Below, one piece after another: positions 37,325 through 46,088 of a stretch of DNA of 64,000 nt (position 1 is its first letter; every line of letters starts with the position of its first letter). The translations under genes were made by a program, and so were the position numbers. This DNA is from Aquabacter sp. L1I39 (GTDB lineage: Bacteria > Pseudomonadota > Alphaproteobacteria > Rhizobiales > Xanthobacteraceae), in assembly GCF_017742835.1 (NCBI RefSeq), contig NZ_CP072392.1:2154385-2218384 (forward strand). The letters run 5' to 3'. The notes beneath the pieces are model-generated. The model saw only the letters and a program-made list of their open reading frames with translations. It was not told where the DNA came from and searched no databases.

Positions 37325-37636
37325 ATGACGAAAACCAGCCTCATCCTCGCTGCCCTGGTGACGCTGGCCGGCGGAGCGGCCCGCGCAGAAACGCGCATCT
37401 TCCTGATCGAGAATTCCGACGCCTACGGCATCGACCGCTGCCTTGCCGAGGGTGAGCCCTGCGGCGAGCGCCTCGCCACCGCCTGGTGCCGCTCCCACGA
37501 CTATAGCCGCGCCCTCGATTATGGCCGCGTGGCCTCGGCGGGCCCGCTGACTCCCATCGCCAGCCCGCCGGCTAACCGCGCGGCCTGCGCCGGTCCGCTC
37601 TGCCCGAGCGTCGTCACCATTACCTGCAACCGCTGA
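37325..37636 (+). CDS. Small exported Cys-containing hypothetical protein
   Basis: A 103-residue protein. It starts MTKTSLILAALVTLAGG and has a signal peptide cleaved after ARA (about residue 20). The mature part of about 83 residues carries eight or fewer cysteines in short spacing (CLAEGEPCGERLATAWC, CAGPLCPSVVTITC), probably forming disulfides in the periplasm. An in-frame ATG at 37211 would add 38 residues before the signal peptide and is not preferred. The ribosome site is weak. No family is recognised. It is convergent with creA. Confidence 0.7.
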   Translation: MTKTSLILAALVTLAGGAARAETRIFLIENSDAYGIDRCLAEGEPCGERLATAWCRSHDYSRALDYGRVASAGPLTPIASPPANRAACAGPLCPSVVTITCNR

Positions 37637-37681
37637 CGGCGAGCCGAGGGCAGCCGGCTCCATGCCGGCACGCACCTTCCC

Positions 37682-38194
37682 CTATTTCAGGAAATCCGCG
37701 CAACGCGGCACCTCGCCCGAAGCGCCCCAGGGCATGATGGGCACGGTGGAGGTGGAATTCTTCGGGCTGCCCTCCACCAGCTTGTCCGAATAGACGAGAT
37801 AGACCAGGACATTGCGCTTCGCATCGCAGCCTCGCACGATCTGCATGCGCTTGAAGAAGAGCGAGCGGCTCTGGCGGAAGACCACGTCGCCCTGCTCGAA
37901 CTTCTCCTTGAAAACGATGGGACCCGTCTGGCGGCAGGCGAGCGAGATGTCGGAGACCTCCTCGGCCACCCCGACCATGCCTGAAAGGCCGCCCTTCTCG
38001 GGCACCGTATAGTGGCAGGCGACGCCGGAAACCACCGGGTCGTCAATGCCATAGACCGCCAGCTTGTCGTCGGGGGTCAGGAACTTCCAGACCGTCGACT
38101 TGCGGAAGATCAGGTCCGGCTCCTGCCCGGCGGCAGCGCCACCGGCGAGGAGGCAGATCGTCGCCGCGGCAAGGCCGCGCAGCCACAGTTTCAT
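37682..38194 (-). CDS. creA: CreA family protein
   Basis: A 170-residue exported protein of the CreA family, recognised by EVSDISLACRQTGPI, GDVVFRQSRSLFFKRMQIVRGCDAKRNVLVYLVYSDKL and TSTVPIMPWG. The N-terminal 22 residues are a signal peptide ending AGGAAAGQ. CreA is widespread in proteobacteria but its function is not known; E. coli carries it upstream of creBCD, which is not the case here. The ATG has AAGGGGTGAAACCTG upstream. It is convergent with the small exported protein and divergent from the TRAP binding protein. Confidence 0.92.
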   Translation of the reverse strand: MKLWLRGLAAATICLLAGGAAAGQEPDLIFRKSTVWKFLTPDDKLAVYGIDDPVVSGVACHYTVPEKGGLSGMVGVAEEVSDISLACRQTGPIVFKEKFEQGDVVFRQSRSLFFKRMQIVRGCDAKRNVLVYLVYSDKLVEGSPKNSTSTVPIMPWGASGEVPRCADFLK

Positions 38195-38345
38195 CAGGTT
38201 TCACCCCTTCCGCGCCCAAGGCCCGTGCCCGGACGTGCCCATCACATATGGGTGCGCCCCAGCCCGGACGGAAGGCGGGAATTGACGTGCCGTGCGCAGC
38301 ATGACACCTGTGCCGGCAAGAAGATCAAGACGCCCGGAGACTCCC

Positions 38346-39440
38346 ATGAGCACCACCCGCCGCCATTTCCTCGGCGCTTCCGCCACTGCGCTCGCCTCGA
38401 CCACCGTCGCCATGCCGGCCCTCGCGCAGAGCCAGCCCGAGGTGAAGTGGCGCCTGACCTCGTCCTTCCCCCGCGTGCTCGACACCATCTACGGCACCGC
38501 CCAGATGCTCTCGAAATACGTGGCCGAGGCCACCGACGGGAAGTTCCAGATCCAGACCTTCCCGGCTGGTGAACTGGTCCCCGGCTTGCAGGCCCTCGAT
38601 GCCGTGTCGTCCGGCACGGTGGAATGCGCGCAGACGGCCACCTATTTCTATATCGGCAAGGATCCCACCCTGGCCTTCGGCACCGGCGTGCCCTTCGGCT
38701 TCAACTCACGCCAGCAGCATTCCTGGTGGTTCTTCGGCGGCGGCGAGCAGATCATCAATGGCGTGCTCTCCAAGCTGAATGCCTATTCCATTCCCATGGG
38801 CAATTCCGGCACCCAGATGGGCGGCTTCTTTCGCAAAGAGCTGAAATCGGTGGAGGACCTGAAGGGCCTGAAGTTCCGCATCGGCGGCATTGGCGGGCAA
38901 GTGCTTGCCAAGCTCGGCGTCGTGCCGCAGCAGATCGCCCCCGGCGATGTCTATCCGGCGCTTGAGCGCGGCACCATCGACGCGGCCGAATTCGTCGGCC
39001 CCTATGACGACGAGAAGTTCGGCCTCGTGAAGGTGGCCAAGTACTATTACTATCCCGGCTGGTGGGAGGGGGGCGCCATGCTCCACCTGGTCATCAACCA
39101 GGAGCAGTGGAACAAGCTGCCCAAGCACTACCAGGCCATCCTGTCCAATGCCTGCGAGGCGGCCAACAACTGGATGCTCGCCAAGTATGACATGGTGAAC
39201 CCGCCGGCGCTGCGCCGTCTGGTGCAGCAGGGCTGCGAATTGCGGGCCTTTCCGCAATCCATCCTTGAAGCCGGCTACAAGGCTTCGTTCGAGCTCTACA
39301 ACGAGATCGCCGCCACCAATCCGAACTTCAAGAAGGCGCTGGACAGCATGAATGCCATCCGGGCCGAGCAGCTCGTCTGGTGGCAGATCGGCGAATATTC
39401 CTACGACAGCTTCAACATCCGCATGCGCGGCAAGAGCTGA
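38346..39440 (+). CDS. TRAP-type substrate-binding protein (DctP/TakP-like) with Tat signal
   Basis: A 364-residue periplasmic binding protein. The N terminus TTRRHFLGASATALAS is a twin-arginine signal, so it is exported folded. The body has the DctP-family features FPAGELVPGLQALDAVSSGTVE, LKGLKFRIGGIGGQVLAKLGV and PALERGTIDAAEFVGPYDDEK. The TakP branch binds 2-oxo acids or carboxylates with a Na-coupled TRAP permease. No DctQ/DctM membrane components are nearby, so the transporter partner must lie elsewhere. Length is normal, and a strong hairpin follows the stop. Confidence 0.92.
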   Translation: MSTTRRHFLGASATALASTTVAMPALAQSQPEVKWRLTSSFPRVLDTIYGTAQMLSKYVAEATDGKFQIQTFPAGELVPGLQALDAVSSGTVECAQTATYFYIGKDPTLAFGTGVPFGFNSRQQHSWWFFGGGEQIINGVLSKLNAYSIPMGNSGTQMGGFFRKELKSVEDLKGLKFRIGGIGGQVLAKLGVVPQQIAPGDVYPALERGTIDAAEFVGPYDDEKFGLVKVAKYYYYPGWWEGGAMLHLVINQEQWNKLPKHYQAILSNACEAANNWMLAKYDMVNPPALRRLVQQGCELRAFPQSILEAGYKASFELYNEIAATNPNFKKALDSMNAIRAEQLVWWQIGEYSYDSFNIRMRGKS

Positions 39441-39444
39441 CCGT

Positions 39445-39488
39445 TTGCGGGCGGATCGGGCGGCAAGCCGCACCCGGTCCGCCCGCAA
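39445..39488 (+). terminator. Hairpin downstream of the TRAP binding protein gene
   Basis: TTGCGGGCGGA (39445-39455) and TCCGCCCGCAA (39478-39488) form a perfect 11-bp outer stem, and the interior CGGGCGGCAAGCCGCACCCG can pair further. It begins 4 nt after the stop. No T-run follows. Confidence 0.6.
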
Positions 39489-39688
39489 TCGATGAAAACC
39501 ACAGTTTCGTCACCATTAGCCCCGGTCAATGGGGCTATAAGTGCAGGAAGATGAGGCCGACCGCCTCCACGCGCCGCCACCCGGCCCATCGGCCGGAACC
39601 GGGACGCAGGGGCGGTCGTCCTGTTCCGGGAATGGGGCGCACCGCTCCCCCGGAGGATGCGGCATTGATCGGGCGGTCCAGATTGAGA

Positions 39689-40927
39689 ATGACATCGCTT
39701 CGCTTGTTCGGCCTGGGCGCCGCGCTCCTGGCCTTCCCGGTCCTGACGCCGACGCTGGCTTCGGCACAGACTGTTCCGGCGCAGGCAACGCCGGTGCAGT
39801 TGGCGCAAGCGCCTAGCTACCAGGTGCCTCCCGGGGCGGTGGCCCAGGCGCCCGGCCCCAATTGCATGCAGTTGGAAGGCGCCCTTGCCTCCCTCGACCG
39901 GCCCGACCCGGCCACCGATGCCCGGCTGCAGCAGGCCGCAAAGATGCGGGGGGATCTCGCCCAGCTCAATGCCGACGCCAAGGCGATGAACTGCGACGCC
40001 CCGCGCGGCTTCTTCATCTTCCAGGGGCCGCCCCGGCCGCCCCAATGTGACGCCATTGACGACCAGATTTCGCGGCTGCGGGCCAATCTCGCCAGCATCG
40101 AGCGCACCGCCGGCGGCGGGGATCGCGACGGGCAGCGCCGGCAGATCATCATGGCGCTGGCCCAGAACAATTGCGGTCCGCAATATCGTGCAGCCGCCCA
40201 GGCCATGGCCCAGCCGCAGCGCCAGCAGCAGCGGCCGCGCAACTTCTTCGAGGCCCTGTTCGGCGGCCCCGGGCCGGAAGACTCGGAGACAGCGCCCGGC
40301 CTCGACGTGGCCCCGATGGACCTGCCGAAGTCGTCCACCTATCGCACCGTGTGCGTGCGCACCTGCGACGGCTTCTACTTCCCCATCTCCTACGCCACCG
40401 TGCCAGCCCGTTTTGCCACTGACGACGCCCTGTGCCGGCGTCTGTGCCCGGCCACTGAGGCGCAGCTCTTTACCTATCGCAATCCTGGCGAGGACATCCA
40501 GCAGGCGACCTCTATCAACGGCAAGCCCTATATGTCGCTGCCGACCGCCCTGCTCTATCGCAAGCAGTTCAACCCCTCCTGCTCGTGCCGCGCGCCTGGC
40601 CAGTCCTGGGCGCAGGCGCTGGCGGGGCTGGAGGATTCCTCCACTCTCCAGAAGGGCGACATCCTCGTCACCGAGGAGCAGGCCAAGGAAATGTCGCAGC
40701 CCCGGCCGGTGGGTGATCCGAACGCCAAGGGCAAGACAGCGAGCTCGCGCCCCGCATCAACCGCTCCGGCCAGCGCCTCAGGCGCTGCGCCGCTCGATCC
40801 CGCGCCGTCCACCGCATCCGCCCCACTCGCTCCCGCCTCCGAGCAGCCGGGACAGCGTCCGGTGCGCGTCATCGGAACCCCGCGCTCGAACAATGCTTCC
40901 AGTGGATCAACCTCCGCGACCCAATGA
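39689..40927 (+). CDS. DUF2865 domain exported protein
   Basis: A 412-residue exported protein. A signal peptide covers about residues 1-28 (LFGLGAALLAFPVLTPTLASA). The middle carries the DUF2865 features: NCMQLEGALASLDRP, NNCGPQYRAAAQAM, and the Cys-rich core TVCVRTCDGFYFPISYATVPARF with CRRLCP. The C-terminal 80 residues are Ala/Pro/Ser-rich and probably disordered. DUF2865 is largely confined to Rhizobiales and has no assigned function. The ATG at 39689 is chosen because it directly precedes the signal peptide; earlier in-frame starts exist. A strong terminator follows. Confidence 0.85.
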   Translation: MTSLRLFGLGAALLAFPVLTPTLASAQTVPAQATPVQLAQAPSYQVPPGAVAQAPGPNCMQLEGALASLDRPDPATDARLQQAAKMRGDLAQLNADAKAMNCDAPRGFFIFQGPPRPPQCDAIDDQISRLRANLASIERTAGGGDRDGQRRQIIMALAQNNCGPQYRAAAQAMAQPQRQQQRPRNFFEALFGGPGPEDSETAPGLDVAPMDLPKSSTYRTVCVRTCDGFYFPISYATVPARFATDDALCRRLCPATEAQLFTYRNPGEDIQQATSINGKPYMSLPTALLYRKQFNPSCSCRAPGQSWAQALAGLEDSSTLQKGDILVTEEQAKEMSQPRPVGDPNAKGKTASSRPASTAPASASGAAPLDPAPSTASAPLAPASEQPGQRPVRVIGTPRSNNASSGSTSATQ

Positions 40928-40956
40928 GTGCGGTCCACATGCAGGCCTGACGCGAA

Positions 40957-40985
40957 AAGGCCGCCTCCGGTCTCGAGGCGGCCTT
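40957..40985. terminator. Bidirectional terminator after the DUF2865 gene
   Basis: AAGGCCGCCTC (40957-40967) and GAGGCGGCCTT (40975-40985) form a perfect 11-bp stem with a 7-nt loop, placed between convergent stop codons. The plus strand then reads CGTTCG; on the minus strand it is followed by TTCGCG. Confidence 0.85.
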
Positions 40986-41040
40986 CGTTCGTCTCAGCCG
41001 GCTAGACGCGGCCCAAGAATGCCGACCGCAGGACTCGCCC

Positions 41041-42153
41041 TCATTTCAGTACGTCGATAAAGGCCGGCGGGCCATCGATGCTGAAGGACTTCACCTCCTT
41101 GGCGTCGAAGTTGGCCTTGGCCAGGTCCAGCACCCGCGTCTGGCTGTTGCCATAGGTGCGCAGGTAATAGCGCTTGGTCTTGAGATCCGCGACCGAGGTC
41201 CATTCGGTGGTTTCGATCGCCGAGACGCCACCGCCGGCGGCCGCATCGGCAGACGTGCGGATGATGCCCGGAGGGATGTCGAAATTGTTGAGGATGTGGA
41301 AGGCGATATCCACCGTTTCCGCGCTCGTCTTCTGCTCCGGCGCGGCCCGCCAGTAGAGGAAGGCGCGGATGAAGCGCGAGGGCGAGGACATGTCGCCCGG
41401 CATCCCCGCCGCTCCGGCGCCGGTGCTCGGGGGAGAAAGCGTGAGCGCGCCGATCTTCACCGGATCGGGATTAAAGGGCGACAGGCCCAGATAGTTGCTG
41501 AGGCTGGTGACGTGCCAGTCGAAGGTGGGCGCGTTGGTCAGGATGGTGGTGGGGTTGTCGTGCATGTGCAGGACCCCGCCGGTATATTCGATCACAAGGC
41601 TCGCGCCGCCGGCATCATGCAAGGTGATGTGCATGGGGGTCGCCATCTTCAACTGGGCGAGGATCGCCCGGTTGACCTTGATCTTGGGCAGGCCGGCCTT
41701 CACCTCCGCCACCGTGGCAAAGCTGGTGAGGAGATAGGTGAGCAATTCGTGGGCGGCGATGGAGGTGCGCGCCTCGGCCGCGGGCACGTCCTGGTAGAGC
41801 GCGAGACCCGGCAGATAGAGCATGCCACCCACAAGGCCGGCCTCATTCATGCCGTCCACCAGCACCGGCAGGCCGAAGGCATTGGCGCCCACCGCCCCGT
41901 ATTTCACCGTCCAGGGCAGCCCGGTTCCCGCTTTTCCATCCGGCCCGGTGCCCGTCAAGGCGAACTGGCGGGGCACCACGATCAGCTGCGATTGCAACGG
42001 CAATCCGAATTCCAGGGTGCGGCCATAGGTATAGCCGCCATCGACGGATTTCAGGAGAAACGACGTGCAGGCTTGTGCCTGCTGGAGAGGCAGCAACGTG
42101 GCGGCGACGATCGCGAGCTTGGCAGCGATCCGTCCGGCAGTCTTTGTTATCAT
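41041..42153 (-). CDS. Exported linear-amide C-N hydrolase (choloylglycine hydrolase family)
   Basis: A 370-residue Ntn hydrolase of the penicillin V acylase/bile salt hydrolase family. A signal peptide ends AQA, exposing Cys29 as the N-terminal nucleophile (ACTSFLLKSVDG). Conserved Arg45 and an acidic Glu48 follow (YGRTLEFG), then DGMNEAGLVGG, with further conserved features in the C half. It hydrolyses amide bonds in the periplasm. Gram-negative members can act on penicillin V or acyl-homoserine lactones; the substrate here is unknown. The start is supported by GGGAGAA. It is divergent from the molybdenum hydroxylase genes. Confidence 0.9.
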   Translation of the reverse strand: MITKTAGRIAAKLAIVAATLLPLQQAQACTSFLLKSVDGGYTYGRTLEFGLPLQSQLIVVPRQFALTGTGPDGKAGTGLPWTVKYGAVGANAFGLPVLVDGMNEAGLVGGMLYLPGLALYQDVPAAEARTSIAAHELLTYLLTSFATVAEVKAGLPKIKVNRAILAQLKMATPMHITLHDAGGASLVIEYTGGVLHMHDNPTTILTNAPTFDWHVTSLSNYLGLSPFNPDPVKIGALTLSPPSTGAGAAGMPGDMSSPSRFIRAFLYWRAAPEQKTSAETVDIAFHILNNFDIPPGIIRTSADAAAGGGVSAIETTEWTSVADLKTKRYYLRTYGNSQTRVLDLAKANFDAKEVKSFSIDGPPAFIDVLK

Positions 42154-42464
42154 GCGGGGTTCTCCCTTGGTGCACTCCCTGTCCAACGGACAGGCTAGTC
42201 GCAAAGGAGGCTAAGACCTAGCCGTTCGCTGTTTCCAAAATGTGCAGGCACCTCTCCGAAGTGGCCCTTTGCCGGAGCGATCGAAAGCGGAATGCTTCTT
42301 GCTTAGCATTGGCGGGGAGAAGCCCACGCGCCGGGGCGCGGGGATACGTTGCAACCGCTGCGACCGGTGGAAGGGTCGGGCGGGACGATCTGGAACCGGG
42401 GATCGGGGTAGGGTTTGCGTGTCGGTTGAGCATCCGGCGCGGGAGAACCGCCCCAGGGGGTTGG
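42154..42464. other. Divergent intergenic region before the FAD subunit gene
   Basis: A 311-bp gap with no recognised gene. It should hold two divergent promoters; I see no clear operator or -35/-10 pair. Confidence 0.5.
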
Positions 42465-43295
42465 ATGGACCTGAACACGGTCAAGGACATCAGCCGGCCT
42501 TCGAGCCGGCCGGAGCTGGATGACGTCCGTCCGGGCGATGCCTGGCTTGCAGGCGGGACGTGGCTGTTTTCCGAGCCGCAGCCGAATATCACGCGGCTTG
42601 TGGACCTCTCTGGCCTGAACTGGGGCGGGCCGCGCCTCACGAGCGAGGGCCTCGACATTCCCGCCACCACCACCATCGCGGATCTCAACGCCTTCGCCGC
42701 CGCCGCCCCCTGGCCCGCCGCGCCTCTGTTCGGCCAGTGCTGCGCCGCCCTTTTGGCCTCGTTCAAGATCTGGAACATGGCGACCGTGGGCGGCAATCTG
42801 TGCATGGCCCTGCCCGCCGGAGCCATGATCTCGCTCACCGCAGCCCTCAATGCCCTCTGTCTCATCTGGTCCCCCGGTGGCGGAGAGCGGCAGATGGCCG
42901 CGATGGATTTCGTACGTGGGCCGCTCGACACGGCGCTCGCGCCCGGCGAGGTGCTGCGTGCGATCCTCGTGCCGCACGCCGCCCTCGCTCGCCGCACCGC
43001 CATGCGGAAGATCTCCCTGAGCCGCCTCGGGCGGTCCGCCGCCCTTGTGGTGGGCACGCAGGCGCCCCTCTCCCAGGGCCTCGACCTCACCATCACCGCT
43101 TCCACGCCTCGGCCGGTGCGGCTCGCTTTTGCCGAATTCCCCGACGCCGTGACGCTGCGCGCCCGCCTCGACGCGGCACTGCCGCCTCCTGCCTATCACG
43201 ACGACATCCATGGCCGCCCGGACTGGCGGCGGCATGTCACCGCCATCCTCGCCGAAGAGGTGCGCGCGGAATTGGCGGGAGGTGGTCGGCCATGA
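42465..43295 (+). CDS. FAD-binding subunit of a molybdenum hydroxylase
   Basis: A 276-residue FAD subunit of the xanthine dehydrogenase/CO dehydrogenase family. It has the first FAD motif AGGTWLFSEP (about residues 27-36, replacing the usual AGGTDLL) and the second MATVGGNLCMALPAGAMI. It passes electrons from the [2Fe-2S] centres to FAD and then to an acceptor. The start is supported by CAGGGGG 7 nt upstream. The stop overlaps the next gene's ATG (ATGA), indicating coupling. The substrate is set by the molybdenum subunit encoded next. Confidence 0.88.
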   Translation: MDLNTVKDISRPSSRPELDDVRPGDAWLAGGTWLFSEPQPNITRLVDLSGLNWGGPRLTSEGLDIPATTTIADLNAFAAAAPWPAAPLFGQCCAALLASFKIWNMATVGGNLCMALPAGAMISLTAALNALCLIWSPGGGERQMAAMDFVRGPLDTALAPGEVLRAILVPHAALARRTAMRKISLSRLGRSAALVVGTQAPLSQGLDLTITASTPRPVRLAFAEFPDAVTLRARLDAALPPPAYHDDIHGRPDWRRHVTAILAEEVRAELAGGGRP

Positions 43296-46075
43296 GCCAT
43301 CCCCCCATCCGCCTCATCATCAATGGCCAACCCACGCAGGCCGCTCCGCAGCCCGGCCAGTGCCTGCGCACCTTTCTGCGGGACATGGGCTGGCTCGGCG
43401 TCAAGAAGGGGTGCGATGCGGGGGATTGCGGCGCCTGCACCGTCCATGTGGACGGCGCGCCCGTGCACAGCTGCCTCTTCCCCGCCTTTCGCGCGGAGGG
43501 GCGGGAGGTCACCACCATTGAGGGGCTGGCGAGCCCGGACGGGCTCCACCCCATGCAACGCCGCTTCCTGGAAGCGCCGGGCTTCCAATGCGGCTTTTGC
43601 ACCGCCGGCATGATCATGACCGCCGCAAGCCTCGACCAGGCGCAGCTCCAGGACTTGCCGACGGCGCTCAAGGGCAACATCTGCCGCTGCACCGGCTATC
43701 GCGCCATCGAAGATGCGGTGCGCGGCGTCTGCCATGTGGAGACGGCGCCCTCAGGCCCCGTGGCGGGCGCCAGCCTCGGCACGCCGGCGGGACCGGACGT
43801 GGTCACCGGGCGTGCGCCGTTCACCATGGACTTCGCTCCACCCGGGCTGGCCCATCTGAAAATCCTGCGCTCACCCCATGCCCATGCGCGCATCGTTGCC
43901 CTCGACACGGACGAGGCGGCGCGCGTGCCGGGCGTCATCGCCATCCTCACGCACCATGATGCACCACTTGTCCATTTTTCCAGCGCCCGCCACGAACTGA
44001 TGGCGGACGATCCCGCCGACACGCGCATCCTGGACGACGTGGTGCGCTTTGTCGGCCAGCGGGTGGCCGCCGTGGTGGCGGAGAGCGAGGCGGCGGCGGA
44101 GGAGGCCTGCCGGCGCCTCGTGGTCACCTATGAGGTTATGCCCGCCGTCTTCGACCCCGAGGAGGCCATGCGCCCCGGCGCGCCGCGCGTCCATGAGAAG
44201 ACCGCCGCCGCCAGCGGCTCCCGCGATCCCGCCCGCAATGTGGTGGCGGAGATTCAGGGCGAGGTGGGCTCCGTGGCGGCGGGGTTTGCCGAAGCGGACG
44301 TGATCCACGAAGGCACCTATTCCAGCCAGCGCATCCAGCATGTGCATCTGGAAACCCATGGCGCCATCGGTTTCCTTGACGAGGACGGCCGGCTGGTGGT
44401 GCGCTCCAGCACCCAGACGCCCTTCCTCACCCGCGATGCGCTGTGCGCCGTCTTCGACCTGCCACGGGACAAGGTGCGGGTGCTGTGCGAGCGGGTGGGC
44501 GGCGGCTTCGGCGGCAAGCAGGAAATGCTCACCGAGGACATCGTGGCGCTGGCCGTGCTCAAGACCGGGCGGCCGGTGAAATATGAGGTCACCCGGCCCG
44601 AGCAGTTCGCCGCCACAACCACGCGCCACCCCATGACCATCCGCGCCAAGGTGGGTGCCAGGGCGGATGGCCGCCTCACCGCCATTTCGCTGCGCGTGGT
44701 CTCCAATACCGGCGCCTATGGCAATCACGGACCCGGCGTCCTCTTCCACGGCTGCAATGAAAGCCTGATCCTCTATCGCTGCCCCAACAAGAAGGTGGAG
44801 GGCTATGCGGTCTATACCCATACCCCGCCCAGCGGCGCCTTCCGGGGCTATGGGCTGAGCCAGACCCTGTTCGCGGTGGAATCCGCCATGGACGAGCTGG
44901 CGCGGTCGCTGGGCATGGACCCGTTCGCCTTCCGCCGGCTCAACGCCATCCGCCCCGGCGATGCCATGGTCACGCACACGGCCCATCCCCACGACGTGGA
45001 ATATGGCAGCTATGGCCTCGACCAGTGTCTCGATCTGGTGGAGGCGCGGCTGGCAGAGGCCCGCGCCCAGCCCGCGCCCGGCCCCGACTGGCTGGTGGGC
45101 GAAGGCATGGCGGCAGCCCTCATCGACACCATTCCCCCGCGCGGCCACCATTCCAACGTGCACCTCTCGCTCACCCCGGAGGGGATCTTTGAGCTGAAGG
45201 TGGGCACGGCCGAGTTCGGCAACGGCACCTCGACCGTCCATGTGCAGATCGCCGCCACAGTGCTCGGCGCGCCCGCTACGGCCGTGCGCCTCGTCCAGTC
45301 CGACACCGATCTCGTGGCCCATGATACGGGGGCCTTCGGCAGCACCGGCATCGTGGTGGCGGGCCTCGCCACCGAGCGGGCCGCCCGCGCGCTGGCCGAG
45401 CGCATCCGCGCTTTTGCCGCCGAGCAGTGGCGGATGCCCTTCGATCAATGCCGGCTCGAGGCCGGCGAGGTCGTGGCGGGTCACAGGCGCCTCTCCCTGC
45501 GCGCGCTGGCCGAGGCGGCGCGCGCCGCCGGCATGGCGCTGGAGGCGCAGGGTGCCGCCGATGGCTCGCCCCGCTCCGTCGCCTTCAACGTGCAGGGCTT
45601 CCGCATTGCCGTGCATCGGAAGACCGGGGAGATCCGGTTCCTGAAGAGCGTCCAGGCCGCCGATGCGGGCGTGGTGATGAATCCAGCCCAATGCCGGGGC
45701 CAGGTGGAAGGCGGCATCGCCCAGGCGCTGGGCGCCGCCCTGTTCGAGGAGGTGGTGCTCGACCCCGAGACCGGCGCCATCACCAATCCCACCTTGCGCA
45801 CCTATCGCGTGCCGACCTTCGCCGACGTGCCGCACACCGAGGTGCTGTTCGCCGACACCTATGACCGCATCGGCCCGCTCGGCGCTAAGTCCATGAGCGA
45901 GAGCCCGTTCAACCCCGTGGCGCCGGCCCTTGCCAGTGCCCTGCGTGATGCCACCGGCATCCGCTTTCCCGCCACCCCGTTTGCCCCCGACCGGATCTAT
46001 GCCGCCATCGCCGCGCGCCATGGCAGCGGATCCGGCACGGACAGGACCATCCCCTCGCCCACCTGCCCCTGCTGA
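43292..46075 (+). CDS. Fused [2Fe-2S] and molybdopterin subunit of a xanthine-dehydrogenase-type hydroxylase
   Basis: A 927-residue fusion. Residues 1-150 are the two-cluster iron-sulfur part: Cys 41, 46, 49 and 61 for one centre, Cys 100, 103, 131 and 133 for the other. The rest is the molybdopterin subunit, with GGGFGGKQ, the FRGYG and AEFGNGTSTVHVQ sites and the catalytic Glu in GAKSMSESP. It hydroxylates a heterocycle or aldehyde using water. In most bacteria these two parts are separate genes or fused differently, so the order (Fe-S first, FAD separate) is notable. Neighbouring AzgA permease suggests a purine-type substrate. Confidence 0.92.
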   Translation: MSHPPIRLIINGQPTQAAPQPGQCLRTFLRDMGWLGVKKGCDAGDCGACTVHVDGAPVHSCLFPAFRAEGREVTTIEGLASPDGLHPMQRRFLEAPGFQCGFCTAGMIMTAASLDQAQLQDLPTALKGNICRCTGYRAIEDAVRGVCHVETAPSGPVAGASLGTPAGPDVVTGRAPFTMDFAPPGLAHLKILRSPHAHARIVALDTDEAARVPGVIAILTHHDAPLVHFSSARHELMADDPADTRILDDVVRFVGQRVAAVVAESEAAAEEACRRLVVTYEVMPAVFDPEEAMRPGAPRVHEKTAAASGSRDPARNVVAEIQGEVGSVAAGFAEADVIHEGTYSSQRIQHVHLETHGAIGFLDEDGRLVVRSSTQTPFLTRDALCAVFDLPRDKVRVLCERVGGGFGGKQEMLTEDIVALAVLKTGRPVKYEVTRPEQFAATTTRHPMTIRAKVGARADGRLTAISLRVVSNTGAYGNHGPGVLFHGCNESLILYRCPNKKVEGYAVYTHTPPSGAFRGYGLSQTLFAVESAMDELARSLGMDPFAFRRLNAIRPGDAMVTHTAHPHDVEYGSYGLDQCLDLVEARLAEARAQPAPGPDWLVGEGMAAALIDTIPPRGHHSNVHLSLTPEGIFELKVGTAEFGNGTSTVHVQIAATVLGAPATAVRLVQSDTDLVAHDTGAFGSTGIVVAGLATERAARALAERIRAFAAEQWRMPFDQCRLEAGEVVAGHRRLSLRALAEAARAAGMALEAQGAADGSPRSVAFNVQGFRIAVHRKTGEIRFLKSVQAADAGVVMNPAQCRGQVEGGIAQALGAALFEEVVLDPETGAITNPTLRTYRVPTFADVPHTEVLFADTYDRIGPLGAKSMSESPFNPVAPALASALRDATGIRFPATPFAPDRIYAAIAARHGSGSGTDRTIPSPTCPC

Positions 46076-46088
46076 AAGGTCGTCCGCC

